DNA of 59,525 nucleotides, taken from the NCBI GenBank assembly GCA_900498215.1, contig LR026962.1, positions 2,841,348 through 2,900,872 of the forward strand, written 5' to 3'. The translations under genes were made by a program, and so were the position numbers. The stretch comes from an uncultured Paludibacter sp. (lineage in GTDB: Bacteria; Bacteroidota; Bacteroidia; Bacteroidales; Paludibacteraceae). This document shows, piece after piece, positions 35,313 to 45,606 of this stretch. The first letter of the stretch is position 1. Every line of letters starts with the position of its first letter. The notes under the pieces are model-generated. The model was not told where the DNA came from, searched no databases, and saw only the letters and a program-made list of their open reading frames with translations.

Positions 35313-35517
35313 CAAATATTTTTAATTTTCTAAAAAGACGTCGTTTTTTTCTCTTTATTCATCTTCATGCCTTCCAAACTTTTGATTAAGGATAAGTTTT
35401 CATTTTGAAATAAATGATTAATTCGTATTTTGAGATTTAAAACCTGAATAAATGTTGTGTTGTTGTGTTTTTGTGAGTTCTTTTCTTTTATAAATTGAGT
35501 TTTATTGAAATGATTTA

Positions 35518-35549
35518 TTTGGGATTTTTTAGGTGGTATCTTATTTTTG
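35518..35549 (+). promoter_or_regulatory. Promoter of the GH3 gene
   Basis: TTTG (35518-35521), a 20-base spacer and TATTTTTG (35542-35549) match the consensus exactly. It excludes a TTG start at 35547 and fixes the ATG at 35565. Upstream, TTGTGTTTTTGTG (35463-35475) resembles a sequence before susC. Confidence 0.8.
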
Positions 35550-35564
35550 CAAATAAAAAATACC

Positions 35565-37796
35565 ATGAAATCAATTACTCAAAAAGCTTACTCTGTACTT
35601 ATTACTTTTCTTATCTCAGTATCCTTATTTTCCCAATCTGATGAATCTAAAATTGAAGTGTTAATTTCTAAAATGACTCTTCAGGAAAAGATTGGTCAAG
35701 TAAATCAACTTAACACCAGCGGATTATCGGACGATATGAAGGGATTATTACGCGCCGGTAAAGTTGGTTCCATATTGAATGAAGTTGATCCAAAAACAGT
35801 TAATGAATTGCAAAAAATAGCTGTAAAGGAATCTCGACTTGGTATTCCATTAATTTTTGCCAGAGATGTTATTCATGGGTTTAGAACTGTTTTTCCTATT
35901 CCTTTGGGGCAAGCAGCTACTTGGAATCCTCAGATAATTGAAGATGGAGCAAGAATTGCCGCTATTGAATCCTCAGCTTGTGGCATTCGATGGACTTTTG
36001 CTCCCATGATAGATGTATCGCGCGACCCACGGTGGGGAAGAATTGCAGAATCATTGGGTGAAGATCCTTATTTAACTTCTGTTCTGGGGAGTGCTATGAT
36101 AAAAGGATTTCAGGGAGATAATCTATCAAATTCCAATAGTGTTGCTGCATGTGCTAAACATTTTGCAGGATATGGCGCTACAGAATCGGGTAAAGATTAT
36201 AATACTACTTGGATACCTGAAAATCAATTACGAGATACATATTTACCTCCATTTCAAGCCGCAGCAAAAGCAGGAGTTGCTACTTTTATGTGTTCTTTCA
36301 ATGACATAAACGGTGTACCTTCATCTGAAAATAAACATTTAAATATAGATATATTACGCAAAGAATGGAATTTTGATGGAATTTTGGTAAGTGATTGGGG
36401 CTCTATTGAACAATTAATTAATCATGGTGTCTGCAAAGATTTAAAAGAAGCAGCAGAAAAAGCGATGAACGCAGGCGTAGGAATGGATATGATGGGCTAT
36501 GCGTATGTGAATCATTTGGAAGAGTTAATTAAATCCGGAAAAGTTTCTGAAAAACTATTAGATGATGCAGTACGCAATGTTTTAAGAATAAAATTCAGAT
36601 TAGGATTATTTGAAAATCCCTATGTGAAAATTCCTAAAACTATGCCTTTTTATACTGAAGAAGCGCTTGAAAAAGCAAAAAAATCAGCCATAGAAAGTGT
36701 CGTGTTGTTGAAAAATAAAAATAATATTCTACCTCTTTCACAAAATGTGAAAACAGTGGCGGTGATTGGTCCTCTATCTGATGCTCCGAAAGATCAAATA
36801 GGAACTTGGTGTTTTGACGCGGAAGCGGAACGTTCCGAAACTCCGCTTATGGCTATTCAGAAATATTACGGAAATCAAGTAACAGTTATTGCGAAAAAAG
36901 GATTAACATACAGTAGAGACAAAAGCAAAGACAATATTCAAAAAGCATTAAATGCGGCTCAAAAAGCAGATGTGGTATTGTTCTTTGCCGGAGAAGAAGC
37001 AATATTATCCGGTGAAGCTAAATGTAGAGCGGATATTAATTTACCGGGCGCACAATCTGAATTACTCGAAGCATTAAAAAATACAGGTAAACCTGTTGTT
37101 TTGATTGTAATGGCAGGACGTCCATTGACCATAGGGAAGGAAATAAAAGAAGCTGATGCCGTTATGTTTGCATTCCATGGAGGCACAATGGCTGGTCCTG
37201 CATTAGCAGATTTGATTTTTGGAAAAGAAACACCTTCGGGTAAGCTTCCGGTTACTTTCCCTAAAATGGTAGGTCAAATTCCTATTTATTACGCTCATAA
37301 AAATACAGGTCGTCCTGCAAGTAATATAACATTAATAGACGATATTCCTGTTGGTGCAGAACAATTTTCAATCGGTTCTACAAGTTATTTTCTTGATGCT
37401 GGGACAGAACCTTTGTTCCCGTTTGGATATGGACTTTCTTATACTACTTTTAAATACTCCGATGTTCAATTATCAAATACGGAATTGACGTCAGGAAGTA
37501 GTATAAAAGCTACTTGTAGTGTAACCAACACGGGTACAAAAAGTGGAGCTGAAATAGTACAACTTTATATTCGGGATAAAGTGGCAAGTTTAGCACGTCC
37601 GGTACGCGAATTGAAAGGTTTCCAAAAGGTGTATTTAAAAGCAGGAGAAAGTACTACTGTAAGTTTCACCATTACACCTGAACAATTGAAATTTTACAAT
37701 TTGGAATCACAAAAAGTTATAGAACCGGGAGAATTTCAGGTTTGGATTTCCAAAGATAGTGCAAGCGGAAGTCCGGTCTCATTTCAATACAAGTAA
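35565..37796 (+). CDS. GH3 beta-glucosidase (BglX type)
   Basis: This 743-residue exported enzyme should release glucose from the non-reducing end of beta-glucan oligosaccharides. After a signal peptide (MKSITQKAYSVLITF) the (beta/alpha)8 domain carries the substrate motif KHFAGYGATESGKDYN and LVSDWGS with nucleophile Asp277. The alpha/beta sandwich domain and a C-terminal FN3-like domain (GYGLSYTTFKYSDVQ onward) complete the usual GH3 layout. It has neither a T9SS domain nor a lipobox, so a periplasmic location is likely, fitting the last step after SusCD import. It has its own exact promoter and is transcribed toward the beta-1,3-glucan locus. Confidence 0.93.
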   Translation: MKSITQKAYSVLITFLISVSLFSQSDESKIEVLISKMTLQEKIGQVNQLNTSGLSDDMKGLLRAGKVGSILNEVDPKTVNELQKIAVKESRLGIPLIFARDVIHGFRTVFPIPLGQAATWNPQIIEDGARIAAIESSACGIRWTFAPMIDVSRDPRWGRIAESLGEDPYLTSVLGSAMIKGFQGDNLSNSNSVAACAKHFAGYGATESGKDYNTTWIPENQLRDTYLPPFQAAAKAGVATFMCSFNDINGVPSSENKHLNIDILRKEWNFDGILVSDWGSIEQLINHGVCKDLKEAAEKAMNAGVGMDMMGYAYVNHLEELIKSGKVSEKLLDDAVRNVLRIKFRLGLFENPYVKIPKTMPFYTEEALEKAKKSAIESVVLLKNKNNILPLSQNVKTVAVIGPLSDAPKDQIGTWCFDAEAERSETPLMAIQKYYGNQVTVIAKKGLTYSRDKSKDNIQKALNAAQKADVVLFFAGEEAILSGEAKCRADINLPGAQSELLEALKNTGKPVVLIVMAGRPLTIGKEIKEADAVMFAFHGGTMAGPALADLIFGKETPSGKLPVTFPKMVGQIPIYYAHKNTGRPASNITLIDDIPVGAEQFSIGSTSYFLDAGTEPLFPFGYGLSYTTFKYSDVQLSNTELTSGSSIKATCSVTNTGTKSGAEIVQLYIRDKVASLARPVRELKGFQKVYLKAGESTTVSFTITPEQLKFYNLESQKVIEPGEFQVWISKDSASGSPVSFQYK

Positions 37797-37945
37797 TTTT
37801 ATCTTGTTTTTTCTTTACTGATTTTTAAGAGATTCGTTTTTTTTAATCATTTTAATAATCCAACGATATTCATACACTACATAAAAATAATTGCTACTTA
37901 CATAAAAGGTTTTTAAATGTTTTATTAACTATTAATTTTAAATTT

Positions 37946-39286
37946 ATGAAAAACTTAAAACTTTTTTTATTCTTGCCATCTTTATTAGGTATTACAATGT
38001 TGGCTTATGGTCAAAAGTACACGGGATTAACCGCAACATCTTCTTCGGGTAACGCAAGCGTTGCTGTGGATGGAGATATGGGAACACGTTGGGAAAGTGA
38101 TTGGTCTGATCCTCAATGGTTAGTTGTGGATTTAGGTGAAATCAAAAATGTTGGTGCTATTAAAATTTATTGGGAAGCTGCTAATGCAAAGGATTATACC
38201 ATTAGCTTTTCAACAGATGGAGTTAATTATTCGGGCGATTTAACTTATACAGGAATGGCTGAGGGAAGCCGTACCGATAATATAACTGAAATAAATGTGG
38301 ATTGTCAATACATTAAAATGAATGGTACAGCACGTAATCTTGTATATGGTTATTCTATTTGGGAATTTGAAGTTTATCCACAAGTTGCGCCCGTTTTAAC
38401 TTCAATTGTGGTTTTGCCCGAAAAACCGTCTATTGTATTGGGGAACACACAACAATTTACAGCTGAGGGACGAGATCAACTGAATAATCCGTATACTTTA
38501 AGTGGAACAACCACTTGGAACGTAGATGGGAGTGGAACTTCCATTACTTCAGATGGATTGTTTTCATCAACCCAAAAAGGACTTTTTACAGTAACGGCAA
38601 CTAATTCAAGTATATCAGGCAGTACAACAATTGAGGTTTTACCAACAAATCCAAATTTGTCTCCTTCTGCAACGGCTACAGCTTCAAGTGGAGATGGAAC
38701 ATTGGCGATTGATAATAATGGAGGAAGCCGCTGGGAAAGCGAACAAGGGGTTGATCCACAATGGATTTTGGTTGACTTGGGAGCAAAAATGAGTATAACG
38801 GATATCATTATTGACTGGGAAACGGCAAATGCAAAAAATTATATTATTGAATATTCGAATGATAATTTAAATTGGAATACGTACCAATCACCAACAGATA
38901 TGCCCGAAGGACCTAGAACTGACCGTTTTTATAACGCCAATTTTCAGGCACGTTATGTGCGTATTACCGGCACTGAGCGCAATACGGTTTACGGATATTC
39001 TATTTGGGAATTAAAAATTTATGGAACAGATACGGTAGCAACAGTACTTTCAAATGCAAATAATGATAAGATTAGTATTTATCCTAATCCGGCAACAGAC
39101 AAATTATTTGTTTCAGGAAGTTTAAATGTGGATATTTCTATTTATACATTGGAAGGTAAATTTGTCAAACAAAAAGAAAATACAAAACAAATAAATGTAT
39201 CGGACATTTCGTCAGGAGTTTATATTGTCAAGGTGAAGAATAAGCTTAATGGAATAGATAAATCTATTAAGGTTAAGGTAAAATAA
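37946..39286 (+). CDS. Secreted F5/8C (discoidin-like) protein with T9SS domain
   Basis: This 446-residue secreted protein has a signal peptide and two F5/8 type C domains of the CBM32-like fold. One begins LTATSSSGNASVAVDGD with DMGTRWESDW, the other SATATASSGDGTLAIDNN with GSRWESEQG. Both contain the shared segment VYGYSIWE. Between them is a bacterial Ig-like domain (VLPEKPSIVLGNTQQF), and a sorting domain (IYPNPATDKLF) ends the protein. No catalytic residues are visible. It is presumably a secreted glucan-binding protein. It follows GH3 by about 150 bases, without a clear promoter between, and ends in a terminator. Confidence 0.85.
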   Translation: MKNLKLFLFLPSLLGITMLAYGQKYTGLTATSSSGNASVAVDGDMGTRWESDWSDPQWLVVDLGEIKNVGAIKIYWEAANAKDYTISFSTDGVNYSGDLTYTGMAEGSRTDNITEINVDCQYIKMNGTARNLVYGYSIWEFEVYPQVAPVLTSIVVLPEKPSIVLGNTQQFTAEGRDQLNNPYTLSGTTTWNVDGSGTSITSDGLFSSTQKGLFTVTATNSSISGSTTIEVLPTNPNLSPSATATASSGDGTLAIDNNGGSRWESEQGVDPQWILVDLGAKMSITDIIIDWETANAKNYIIEYSNDNLNWNTYQSPTDMPEGPRTDRFYNANFQARYVRITGTERNTVYGYSIWELKIYGTDTVATVLSNANNDKISIYPNPATDKLFVSGSLNVDISIYTLEGKFVKQKENTKQINVSDISSGVYIVKVKNKLNGIDKSIKVKVK

Positions 39287-39301
39287 AAAGTGTGTTGTGA
39301 A

Positions 39302-39333
39302 AAAAACGAGATGCAAAACCGCATCTCGTTTTT
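39302..39333. terminator. Bidirectional terminator between the F5/8C gene and the regulator
   Basis: A 13-bp stem, AAAAACGAGATGC (39302-39314) with GCATCTCGTTTTT (39321-39333), has T-runs on both strands between convergent genes. Confidence 0.85.
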
Positions 39334-39337
39334 GTTT

Positions 39338-42223
39338 TTAAAATCGTTGCAAATACTCGGCTAAGTTTGTGTCTCTATCCAGATTCATTTTTTGCCTTAT
39401 TCGGTATCGGTTCATTTCAATGCTTCTCACTGTCATATTCAACAATGGCGCCATATCTTTTGAACTTAAATTCATTTTCAAATAAGCGCATATTTTTCTA
39501 TCGGTTCCCGAGAGATTCGGATATTTTTCACAAAGTCGTTTCAGATAATTATCGTACACGATATCAAAATTTTCTTGAAAAACTCTCCAATCATTATCAT
39601 GTTTTATGTTTTCTTTAATGTGTTTTTGCATTCCATTGAGTTTTTTGTTTATTTCTTCAAAATCTTTGGACCCGACAGCTTGATTCAATTTTTCTATTTC
39701 ATTATTTAACTCCAGAAGCATTTCATTTTTACGAATCAAATTCATAGTAGAATTGGCTAATTCTTGAGATTTATGACGAAGTTCATATTGGAGTTTCTGA
39801 TTTTTAAGTTCCGTTATTTCTTTTTTCTTGGCATTGGTATCTTCTTCAAATCTTTTTTCTTGTTCTTTCATCTCCAATTCTTTTTTCTGTTCCATTTCCT
39901 TAGCACCCTCTTCCGATTTGTTTTTTACAAATTTAATTAACCACAATAAGGCTGCTATAGCAAGTAGAAAATAAATTATGGTTGCAAATGTACTTTCGTA
40001 CCAGGCGGGAAGTATTGTAAAAGAATATTCTGCCGTAGCGACATTAGGTTCAATTAAATTTTTAGCGCGAACTTTAAAAATATAATTTCCTTTTGGCAGT
40101 TGTGTGTATTCTTTAATTGTTCCGTCGGAAAAATTAGACCAACTTTTATCATAATTCTCAAGTATATAACTATACTGCACTAATCCTTCTTTTCGGTATT
40201 CCGGAGAAATAAACTCAAAACGTAGTGAATTTAATTTATGAGCAATTTTAAAGGGATTATTTGATACTTGTTTAAAAACCCTTCCGCTTATAAGTGAATC
40301 TTTTTGACCGGTAGCAATAACGTTTTTAATAATAACATTGAATAATTTCTCGTCATCAGGCGTAGTTTTGTTTGTGTTAATTAATGAAAAACCATCTTCG
40401 GTGCTTACAATCACATCTTTATCTGATACAAAATTAAAATTTTCGAACCCGACAATTAATTTTGGTTGAAGCATACGAAAAGAGAAAGAGTCCACTTTAT
40501 AAGATCCGTTTTTTTTGGAAGCCAAACCTAAAAAACTTCCCGATGCACACCACAGTTCATCGTTTCTTCCTTGATGAAAGCGTATGGAATTTGGAGGAGA
40601 GATAAATAAATCATTCCACTTTTTTGCCGATTCCATTCGTTTTTCCTGTCGGTTAAACTGATAAAAACCATACACGGAAGAAAACAAAAGCTCATTTTGA
40701 ATTATATAAACAATATTATTTTGATTTGTTGGAAATCCTTTATCTGTTCCGAACAATTCTACTTGGGTAATACTGTCGGCGTTATTATTGAGCGTCAATC
40801 GAAATAAGCCTTTTTGCCAATGACTGAACCAAATACTTCCGTCGATGTCTTCTTCGAACATTCCACTTGATTCTTTGAAATCTCCTTTTATAAAATGGGA
40901 AAAATTCCATTTTCCGCTTGTTTTCTTTAATATAAATAATCCCTGATACGAACAACCTAAAATCATGTCGGGATGTTTTTTTAGAGTTTTGAAAGCCCAA
41001 GTTCCTTGTAATGAGGGCAATTGTTCGACAGCTCCCGAAGGACTAACGATAAAAGTACCTCTATCTGCACCGCAAAAAAGAGTGTTGTCAATTTCATTCA
41101 AACACCAAATTTGTCCTTCCAATCCTTTAATTATTTCCAATTGTAATGGATTTTGACTGCTTGTTAATGGGTACGATGTTTTGTACAAACCCTGATTTGT
41201 GCCTAAAAAAAGCGTATTCCCTTTCAAGAAAGACGTGTAACCTGCTCCATATAAATTATTAGCATCGAAAATTTCTAAAAAGGGGCTATTTAGAAGTACA
41301 TAATCAATTCCTTTATCTAAACCAAGCCACAAATTTTGATAAGAATCAAAAGCCATACTTAAAATTGTATTGTTTTGTAATCCGGAATAAGTGTTCAAAA
41401 ACATAGTCGTTTTTGTATGAATATCTTGAATTGCTATTCCTTTCTGTACTGTGCCGTAAATAATTTGCTTTCCGTTTGAAAGTGCGCAAAAAACCTGATT
41501 ATTTTTAAGAAAATCATCAATTCCGGTATTAAAAACCGAAATAGTTGATCCGTTAAAAAGATAAACGCCATTGTAACGCGTTACAATTAATAATTCTCCA
41601 TTTTGATAAGGCAAAATGGAACAAACTTTTTTCCCTGCAAGAATTTCAACATTCGGAAGACGCACGGACATATTTCCGTTAAGCATAAACACGCCCTTCG
41701 AATTTGCTACTAATAATACATTATTTACATATGCGGAAACATCAATTTTTTCATCAAACGGCAATGCAATAATTGTATCTCCATTATATTTAAAGATAAA
41801 TCTATCTGCTTGAAAATAAATGTCTTTTCCTGTAGAATGAATGTTCCAAATTTCATTGAAATTAGTATATCTTTTATCCAGCTTATTTAATAAGGAGTAA
41901 TATTGCAATTCTCCTGTGCTGCTTGGAGTATAATAACCGAATTCGTTAAAAGCTCCTGCGTATATTTTACCGTCGGGTGTGTAAAGTACAGAACGAACAT
42001 TTGTATAATTTCTAATAGGTATAGTATTCCAATTTTTACCGTCAAACTCCAATAAACCACTATTGTTTGCGAAATACATTAATTTGGAATCCGATTGAGT
42101 TATATCCCAATTTTGTGTTCCCGATTTGTAATTGGTTCTTGAAAAATTTCTTACTAATGGGTGAAGAGAAAACATTGGAAAACATAATGTTGAAAATAAA
42201 AAGAATAAAATTAGTTTTTTCAT
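39338..42223 (-). CDS. Membrane-spanning propeller regulator with LuxR-type HTH
   Basis: This 961-residue one-component sensor has a signal peptide, then a periplasmic propeller of short repeats (GLLEFDGKNW, IWFSHWQKGLFRLT) and a Y_Y_Y domain around 660-735. One transmembrane helix lies near 745-768 (ATIIYFLLAIAALLWLIKFV), followed by a long charged coiled coil (about 770-880). A C-terminal LuxR-type helix-turn-helix has YPNLSGTDRKICAYLKMNLS and VRSIEMNRYRIRQKMNL. There is no kinase or receiver, so ligand binding must be passed directly to the DNA-binding domain. It is divergent from susC by 280 bases and is the probable activator of the beta-glucan locus. Confidence 0.9.
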   Translation of the reverse strand: MKKLILFFLFSTLCFPMFSLHPLVRNFSRTNYKSGTQNWDITQSDSKLMYFANNSGLLEFDGKNWNTIPIRNYTNVRSVLYTPDGKIYAGAFNEFGYYTPSSTGELQYYSLLNKLDKRYTNFNEIWNIHSTGKDIYFQADRFIFKYNGDTIIALPFDEKIDVSAYVNNVLLVANSKGVFMLNGNMSVRLPNVEILAGKKVCSILPYQNGELLIVTRYNGVYLFNGSTISVFNTGIDDFLKNNQVFCALSNGKQIIYGTVQKGIAIQDIHTKTTMFLNTYSGLQNNTILSMAFDSYQNLWLGLDKGIDYVLLNSPFLEIFDANNLYGAGYTSFLKGNTLFLGTNQGLYKTSYPLTSSQNPLQLEIIKGLEGQIWCLNEIDNTLFCGADRGTFIVSPSGAVEQLPSLQGTWAFKTLKKHPDMILGCSYQGLFILKKTSGKWNFSHFIKGDFKESSGMFEEDIDGSIWFSHWQKGLFRLTLNNNADSITQVELFGTDKGFPTNQNNIVYIIQNELLFSSVYGFYQFNRQEKRMESAKKWNDLFISPPNSIRFHQGRNDELWCASGSFLGLASKKNGSYKVDSFSFRMLQPKLIVGFENFNFVSDKDVIVSTEDGFSLINTNKTTPDDEKLFNVIIKNVIATGQKDSLISGRVFKQVSNNPFKIAHKLNSLRFEFISPEYRKEGLVQYSYILENYDKSWSNFSDGTIKEYTQLPKGNYIFKVRAKNLIEPNVATAEYSFTILPAWYESTFATIIYFLLAIAALLWLIKFVKNKSEEGAKEMEQKKELEMKEQEKRFEEDTNAKKKEITELKNQKLQYELRHKSQELANSTMNLIRKNEMLLELNNEIEKLNQAVGSKDFEEINKKLNGMQKHIKENIKHDNDWRVFQENFDIVYDNYLKRLCEKYPNLSGTDRKICAYLKMNLSSKDMAPLLNMTVRSIEMNRYRIRQKMNLDRDTNLAEYLQRF

Positions 42224-42371
42224 GATAGATTAAATTTATTCAGTTTTCAGAATGTAAGGTAATTATTTTGATAAAATTTTCTTCAATAATAATATTTTTT
42301 TTTGATTGAATAATTAATTGAAATATATTTTATTGTTTTTTATTTTTTAAATTAATTATAACCAATTATTT

Positions 42372-42397
42372 ACAATATTTTTTTGTTGTAATATTGT
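42372..42397 (+). promoter_or_regulatory. Inverted repeat, candidate operator upstream of susC
   Basis: ACAATATT (42372-42379) and AATATTGT (42390-42397) form a perfect 8-bp inverted repeat with a 10-base spacer, 43 bases upstream of the susC -33 box. It lies in the gap shared with the LuxR-type regulator and is a reasonable activator site. The AT-rich background lowers certainty. Confidence 0.45.
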
Positions 42398-42440
42398 GAA
42401 GTAAAAATATGCAACTTGTGAGTTTTTGTGTGGTTAATAA

Positions 42441-42472
42441 TTTGTATTTAGTTGCAATGAACTTTATATTTG
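42441..42472 (+). promoter_or_regulatory. Promoter of the susC operon
   Basis: TTTG (42441-42444), a 20-base spacer and TATATTTG (42465-42472) match the Bacteroidota consensus. Transcription should start near 42479, about 25 bases before the ATG. Confidence 0.8.
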
Positions 42473-42503
42473 CATTGTTCAAAAAACTTTAATTTAATTC
42501 CTA

Positions 42504-45500
42504 ATGAAAAAGACAATTTTATTTTTACTTCTTCAGTTTTCTACACTTCTACTCTTTGCTCAAGAGATTAATGTCAGTGGAAATGTTACGGCTTCCGATG
42601 ATGGCTCATTGCTTACAGGAGTAAATGTTATTGTAACAGGTACCGGAAAAGGAGCTATTACTAATATTAATGGAAGTTATTCTATTTCTGTTCCACAAGG
42701 TAAAACCCTAACATTTTCTTACGTTGGGTATCAATCACAAACATTGAAGGTGACAGGTAATATTTTAAATGTAATACTGGAACCAAATACTCAAATGCTT
42801 AATGAAGTAGTCGCTATCGGTTATGGTACAATGCGAAAAAGCGATGTGACAGGCGCTATTTCATCAGTAAAAGGCGATGATATTAAAAAAGTACAAGCAG
42901 CCGATCCTTTAATGGGACTTCAAGGAAAAGCTACCGGTGTAACGATAGTTTCAAATAATGGGCAACCCGGTTCATCTCCTTCCGTTTTTATTCGAGGTAT
43001 AGGCACTATTGGAGATAATTCTCCAATTTATGTAGTGGATGGGCTTATTGTAAGTGATATCAAATTTTTGAGTAGCAATGACATTGAATCTATAGAGGTA
43101 TTGAAGGATGCTTCTTCCACAGCGATATATGGATCGCGAGGCGCAAACGGAGTGGTTTTAGTCAGCACAAAAAAGGGGAAGGCAGGTTCTGCCAAAATAA
43201 ATTTTGATTCGTATTTTGGAGTGCAAAACCGATGGAAAAAATTAGACGTAATGAAAAGCAAAGAATTTGCAGAAACAATGATCAAAATAGGAAACATTGG
43301 ATCTGAAATGAATTTTTACAATACGTATGGCTTTAACAAGTGGTTGGCTGCATATCGATTAGGAAAATCTCCATATTATCCTGTACTAAAAAGTGACTTA
43401 AATCCGGATGGATTCGATTATTCTGCAGTAGAAACAGATTGGCAAGATGAGGTCTTTAAGAAAAATGCAACGATACAAAATTATTATATTTCGGTAAATG
43501 GAGGTACAGAAAAAGATAAATACAGTCTTAGCGCCAGTTGGTTCGACCAGCAAGGAACAATTATTGGTTCTTATTATAATAGACTTACACTCAGATTAAA
43601 CAGTAGTCACCAGCTTAGAAACTGGATAACATTAGGCGAAGATATAAGTTATGTAACTTCCACCGGACGAAATGCGATGAACAATAATGCAAGTCCTGGA
43701 GCTTCTATTCTTTCAGCTGCTCTTGCAATGGCGCCGTGGGATCCAACTCATTATCCTGATGGAACACAAAATATCAATGGAAAAGATTTAAGTGGACAAA
43801 TTGCCGCCTCTTCTAACTTCCGAAATGTTACCAATCCTTTTTCTATGGTAGAAAATAGTCATCCGAAAGATGTTAATAATAATTGGATAGGAAATATTTA
43901 CATAGAATTAACCCCAATTAAGAAATTAAGCATACGTTCTGCACTTAATTTTAATTTCGCAAACAATAGCAGTTTATTGTATAAAGATGGACCTTATACT
44001 TATTCAGATTATGATAAAGCGACTACAAACTACCTTTCGAGTTCACTTACCAATACAAAATACTATATACTTGAAAATACTGCGACATATAAAGATAAAA
44101 TAGGGAAACATGATTTTTCTATTATGGGGGGACAAACCACAGAACAATATTCTTATTACACAATTGGCGGATCTGGAGCCACTATATATAATGCTACTTC
44201 AGAAAATTGGTTACTAAGTAAAACAACGACTGATCGCACTTTTGCAGGGGACGGAATTGATAGAAATCGAATGTTTTCGCTGTTAGGTAGAATATTTTAC
44301 TCTTACGATAATAAATATCTTATAACCTCAAACTTTCGTGCGGATGCTTCCAGTAAATTCCCTCAACATTTGTGGGGATATTTTCCTTCGTTTGCATTGG
44401 GCTGGAGAATAAGTGAAGAACCTTGGATGAAAAACAACGGCATTTTCGACCAATTAAAACTGAGAGCGGGTTGGGGAAGGATTGGAAATCAATCCATATC
44501 TTCCAATTTATTTGTAACAACGATGTTTAATTCAGGTCCAACCTTTGTAGATTATGTATTTGGTAAAGACCAGCAATTGGCTTCGGGCGCTACTGTATTA
44601 ACCTATGCTAATGAAGATGGTAAATGGGAAGTAACCGAACAAACCGATTTAGGAATTGATTTTAGCATCCTTAACAATACATTAAGTGGTACGATTGATT
44701 TATTTAATCGCGATACTAAAGATATGTTACTGTATGTAAGTACGCCTGCTAACGTAGGAAATAGATATCTTCCTATGGCAAATGTGGGTACGGTAAGGAA
44801 TAAAGGAATTGAGTTCGCATTAAATTACCGAAATAACATAGGAAAAGTAAATTACAATGTTAGCGGTAATATTAGTTTTATAAATAATAAATTAATGAAA
44901 CTAAACGGAGGAGACCGTATTTACGATGGTTATTCTATTATTGATGAAGGATATTCATTGTGGACTTTCTGGGGTTACAAATATGAAGGAATATATAAGG
45001 ATGATGCATCTGCAGCATATTTTACAAATATTAATTTTAAAGCCGGCGATGCTATATATGCAGATTCATATAAAGATAATAAATTGGATGATAAAGACAA
45101 AACGGATTTGGGCAATCCATTTCCAAAATTCACTTACGGTTTAAATTTAGCGTGTGAATATCTCGGTTTTGATGTTACCGCAATGTTTCAAGGTACCCAG
45201 GGAAATAAAGCATATAATGATGGCAAAAGACGTTTGGAAGGAACCGGATATGAATTTACTCTTGGCACCCAGATGAGAGATGTGTGGACATCTTCAAATC
45301 CGAATGGAAGCATACCTAATCCAAATAACAGCAGTAATAGTTTTGTTTCCTCCAGATTTATTGAAGATGCTTCTTATCTCAGATTGAAAAATCTTCAGAT
45401 AGGATATACATTACCCTCTAATGTAGCTCGACAAATTTTTATGGAGCGTTGTCGTTTTTATCTTACAGCAACAAATCTTCTTACATTTACCAAATATAGT

Positions 45501-45596
45501 GGTTACGATCCTGAAATTGGTTCTCGAGGAGTGGATTATCTTAATTACCCAACAGCACGTGTTGTAACATTAGGTGTAAATTTTGACATTAAATAA
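42504..45596 (+). CDS. SusC-like TonB-dependent transporter
   Basis: This 1030-residue outer-membrane transporter imports oligosaccharides with its SusD partner, powered by TonB. A signal peptide is followed by a carboxypeptidase-regulatory-like domain (INVSGNVTASDDGSLLTGVN) and the SusC signature EVVAIGYGTMRKSDVTGAIS. A plug follows (IYVVDGLIVSD, STAIYGSRGANGVVLVSTKK), then a long beta-barrel ending in the aromatic-rich LNYPTARVVTLGVNFDIK. It is the first gene of a series with susD, a binding lipoprotein and beta-1,3-glucanases, so the cargo is very probably beta-1,3-glucan oligosaccharides. Confidence 0.97.
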   Translation: MKKTILFLLLQFSTLLLFAQEINVSGNVTASDDGSLLTGVNVIVTGTGKGAITNINGSYSISVPQGKTLTFSYVGYQSQTLKVTGNILNVILEPNTQMLNEVVAIGYGTMRKSDVTGAISSVKGDDIKKVQAADPLMGLQGKATGVTIVSNNGQPGSSPSVFIRGIGTIGDNSPIYVVDGLIVSDIKFLSSNDIESIEVLKDASSTAIYGSRGANGVVLVSTKKGKAGSAKINFDSYFGVQNRWKKLDVMKSKEFAETMIKIGNIGSEMNFYNTYGFNKWLAAYRLGKSPYYPVLKSDLNPDGFDYSAVETDWQDEVFKKNATIQNYYISVNGGTEKDKYSLSASWFDQQGTIIGSYYNRLTLRLNSSHQLRNWITLGEDISYVTSTGRNAMNNNASPGASILSAALAMAPWDPTHYPDGTQNINGKDLSGQIAASSNFRNVTNPFSMVENSHPKDVNNNWIGNIYIELTPIKKLSIRSALNFNFANNSSLLYKDGPYTYSDYDKATTNYLSSSLTNTKYYILENTATYKDKIGKHDFSIMGGQTTEQYSYYTIGGSGATIYNATSENWLLSKTTTDRTFAGDGIDRNRMFSLLGRIFYSYDNKYLITSNFRADASSKFPQHLWGYFPSFALGWRISEEPWMKNNGIFDQLKLRAGWGRIGNQSISSNLFVTTMFNSGPTFVDYVFGKDQQLASGATVLTYANEDGKWEVTEQTDLGIDFSILNNTLSGTIDLFNRDTKDMLLYVSTPANVGNRYLPMANVGTVRNKGIEFALNYRNNIGKVNYNVSGNISFINNKLMKLNGGDRIYDGYSIIDEGYSLWTFWGYKYEGIYKDDASAAYFTNINFKAGDAIYADSYKDNKLDDKDKTDLGNPFPKFTYGLNLACEYLGFDVTAMFQGTQGNKAYNDGKRRLEGTGYEFTLGTQMRDVWTSSNPNGSIPNPNNSSNSFVSSRFIEDASYLRLKNLQIGYTLPSNVARQIFMERCRFYLTATNLLTFTKYSGYDPEIGSRGVDYLNYPTARVVTLGVNFDIK

Positions 45597-45606
45597 TTAT
45601 CTAACT

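Noticed and set aside
35547-35564. TTG start upstream for GH3
   Set aside because: The TTG is part of the -7 box TATTTTTG, so it cannot be in the transcript; the ATG at 35565 leads directly into the signal peptide.
35330-35566. Minus-strand open frame of 78 codons between tRNA-Ser and GH3
   Set aside because: It overlaps the exact GH3 promoter on the other strand, is Lys/Asn/Phe-rich as expected from AT-rich noise, and has no recognisable motif.
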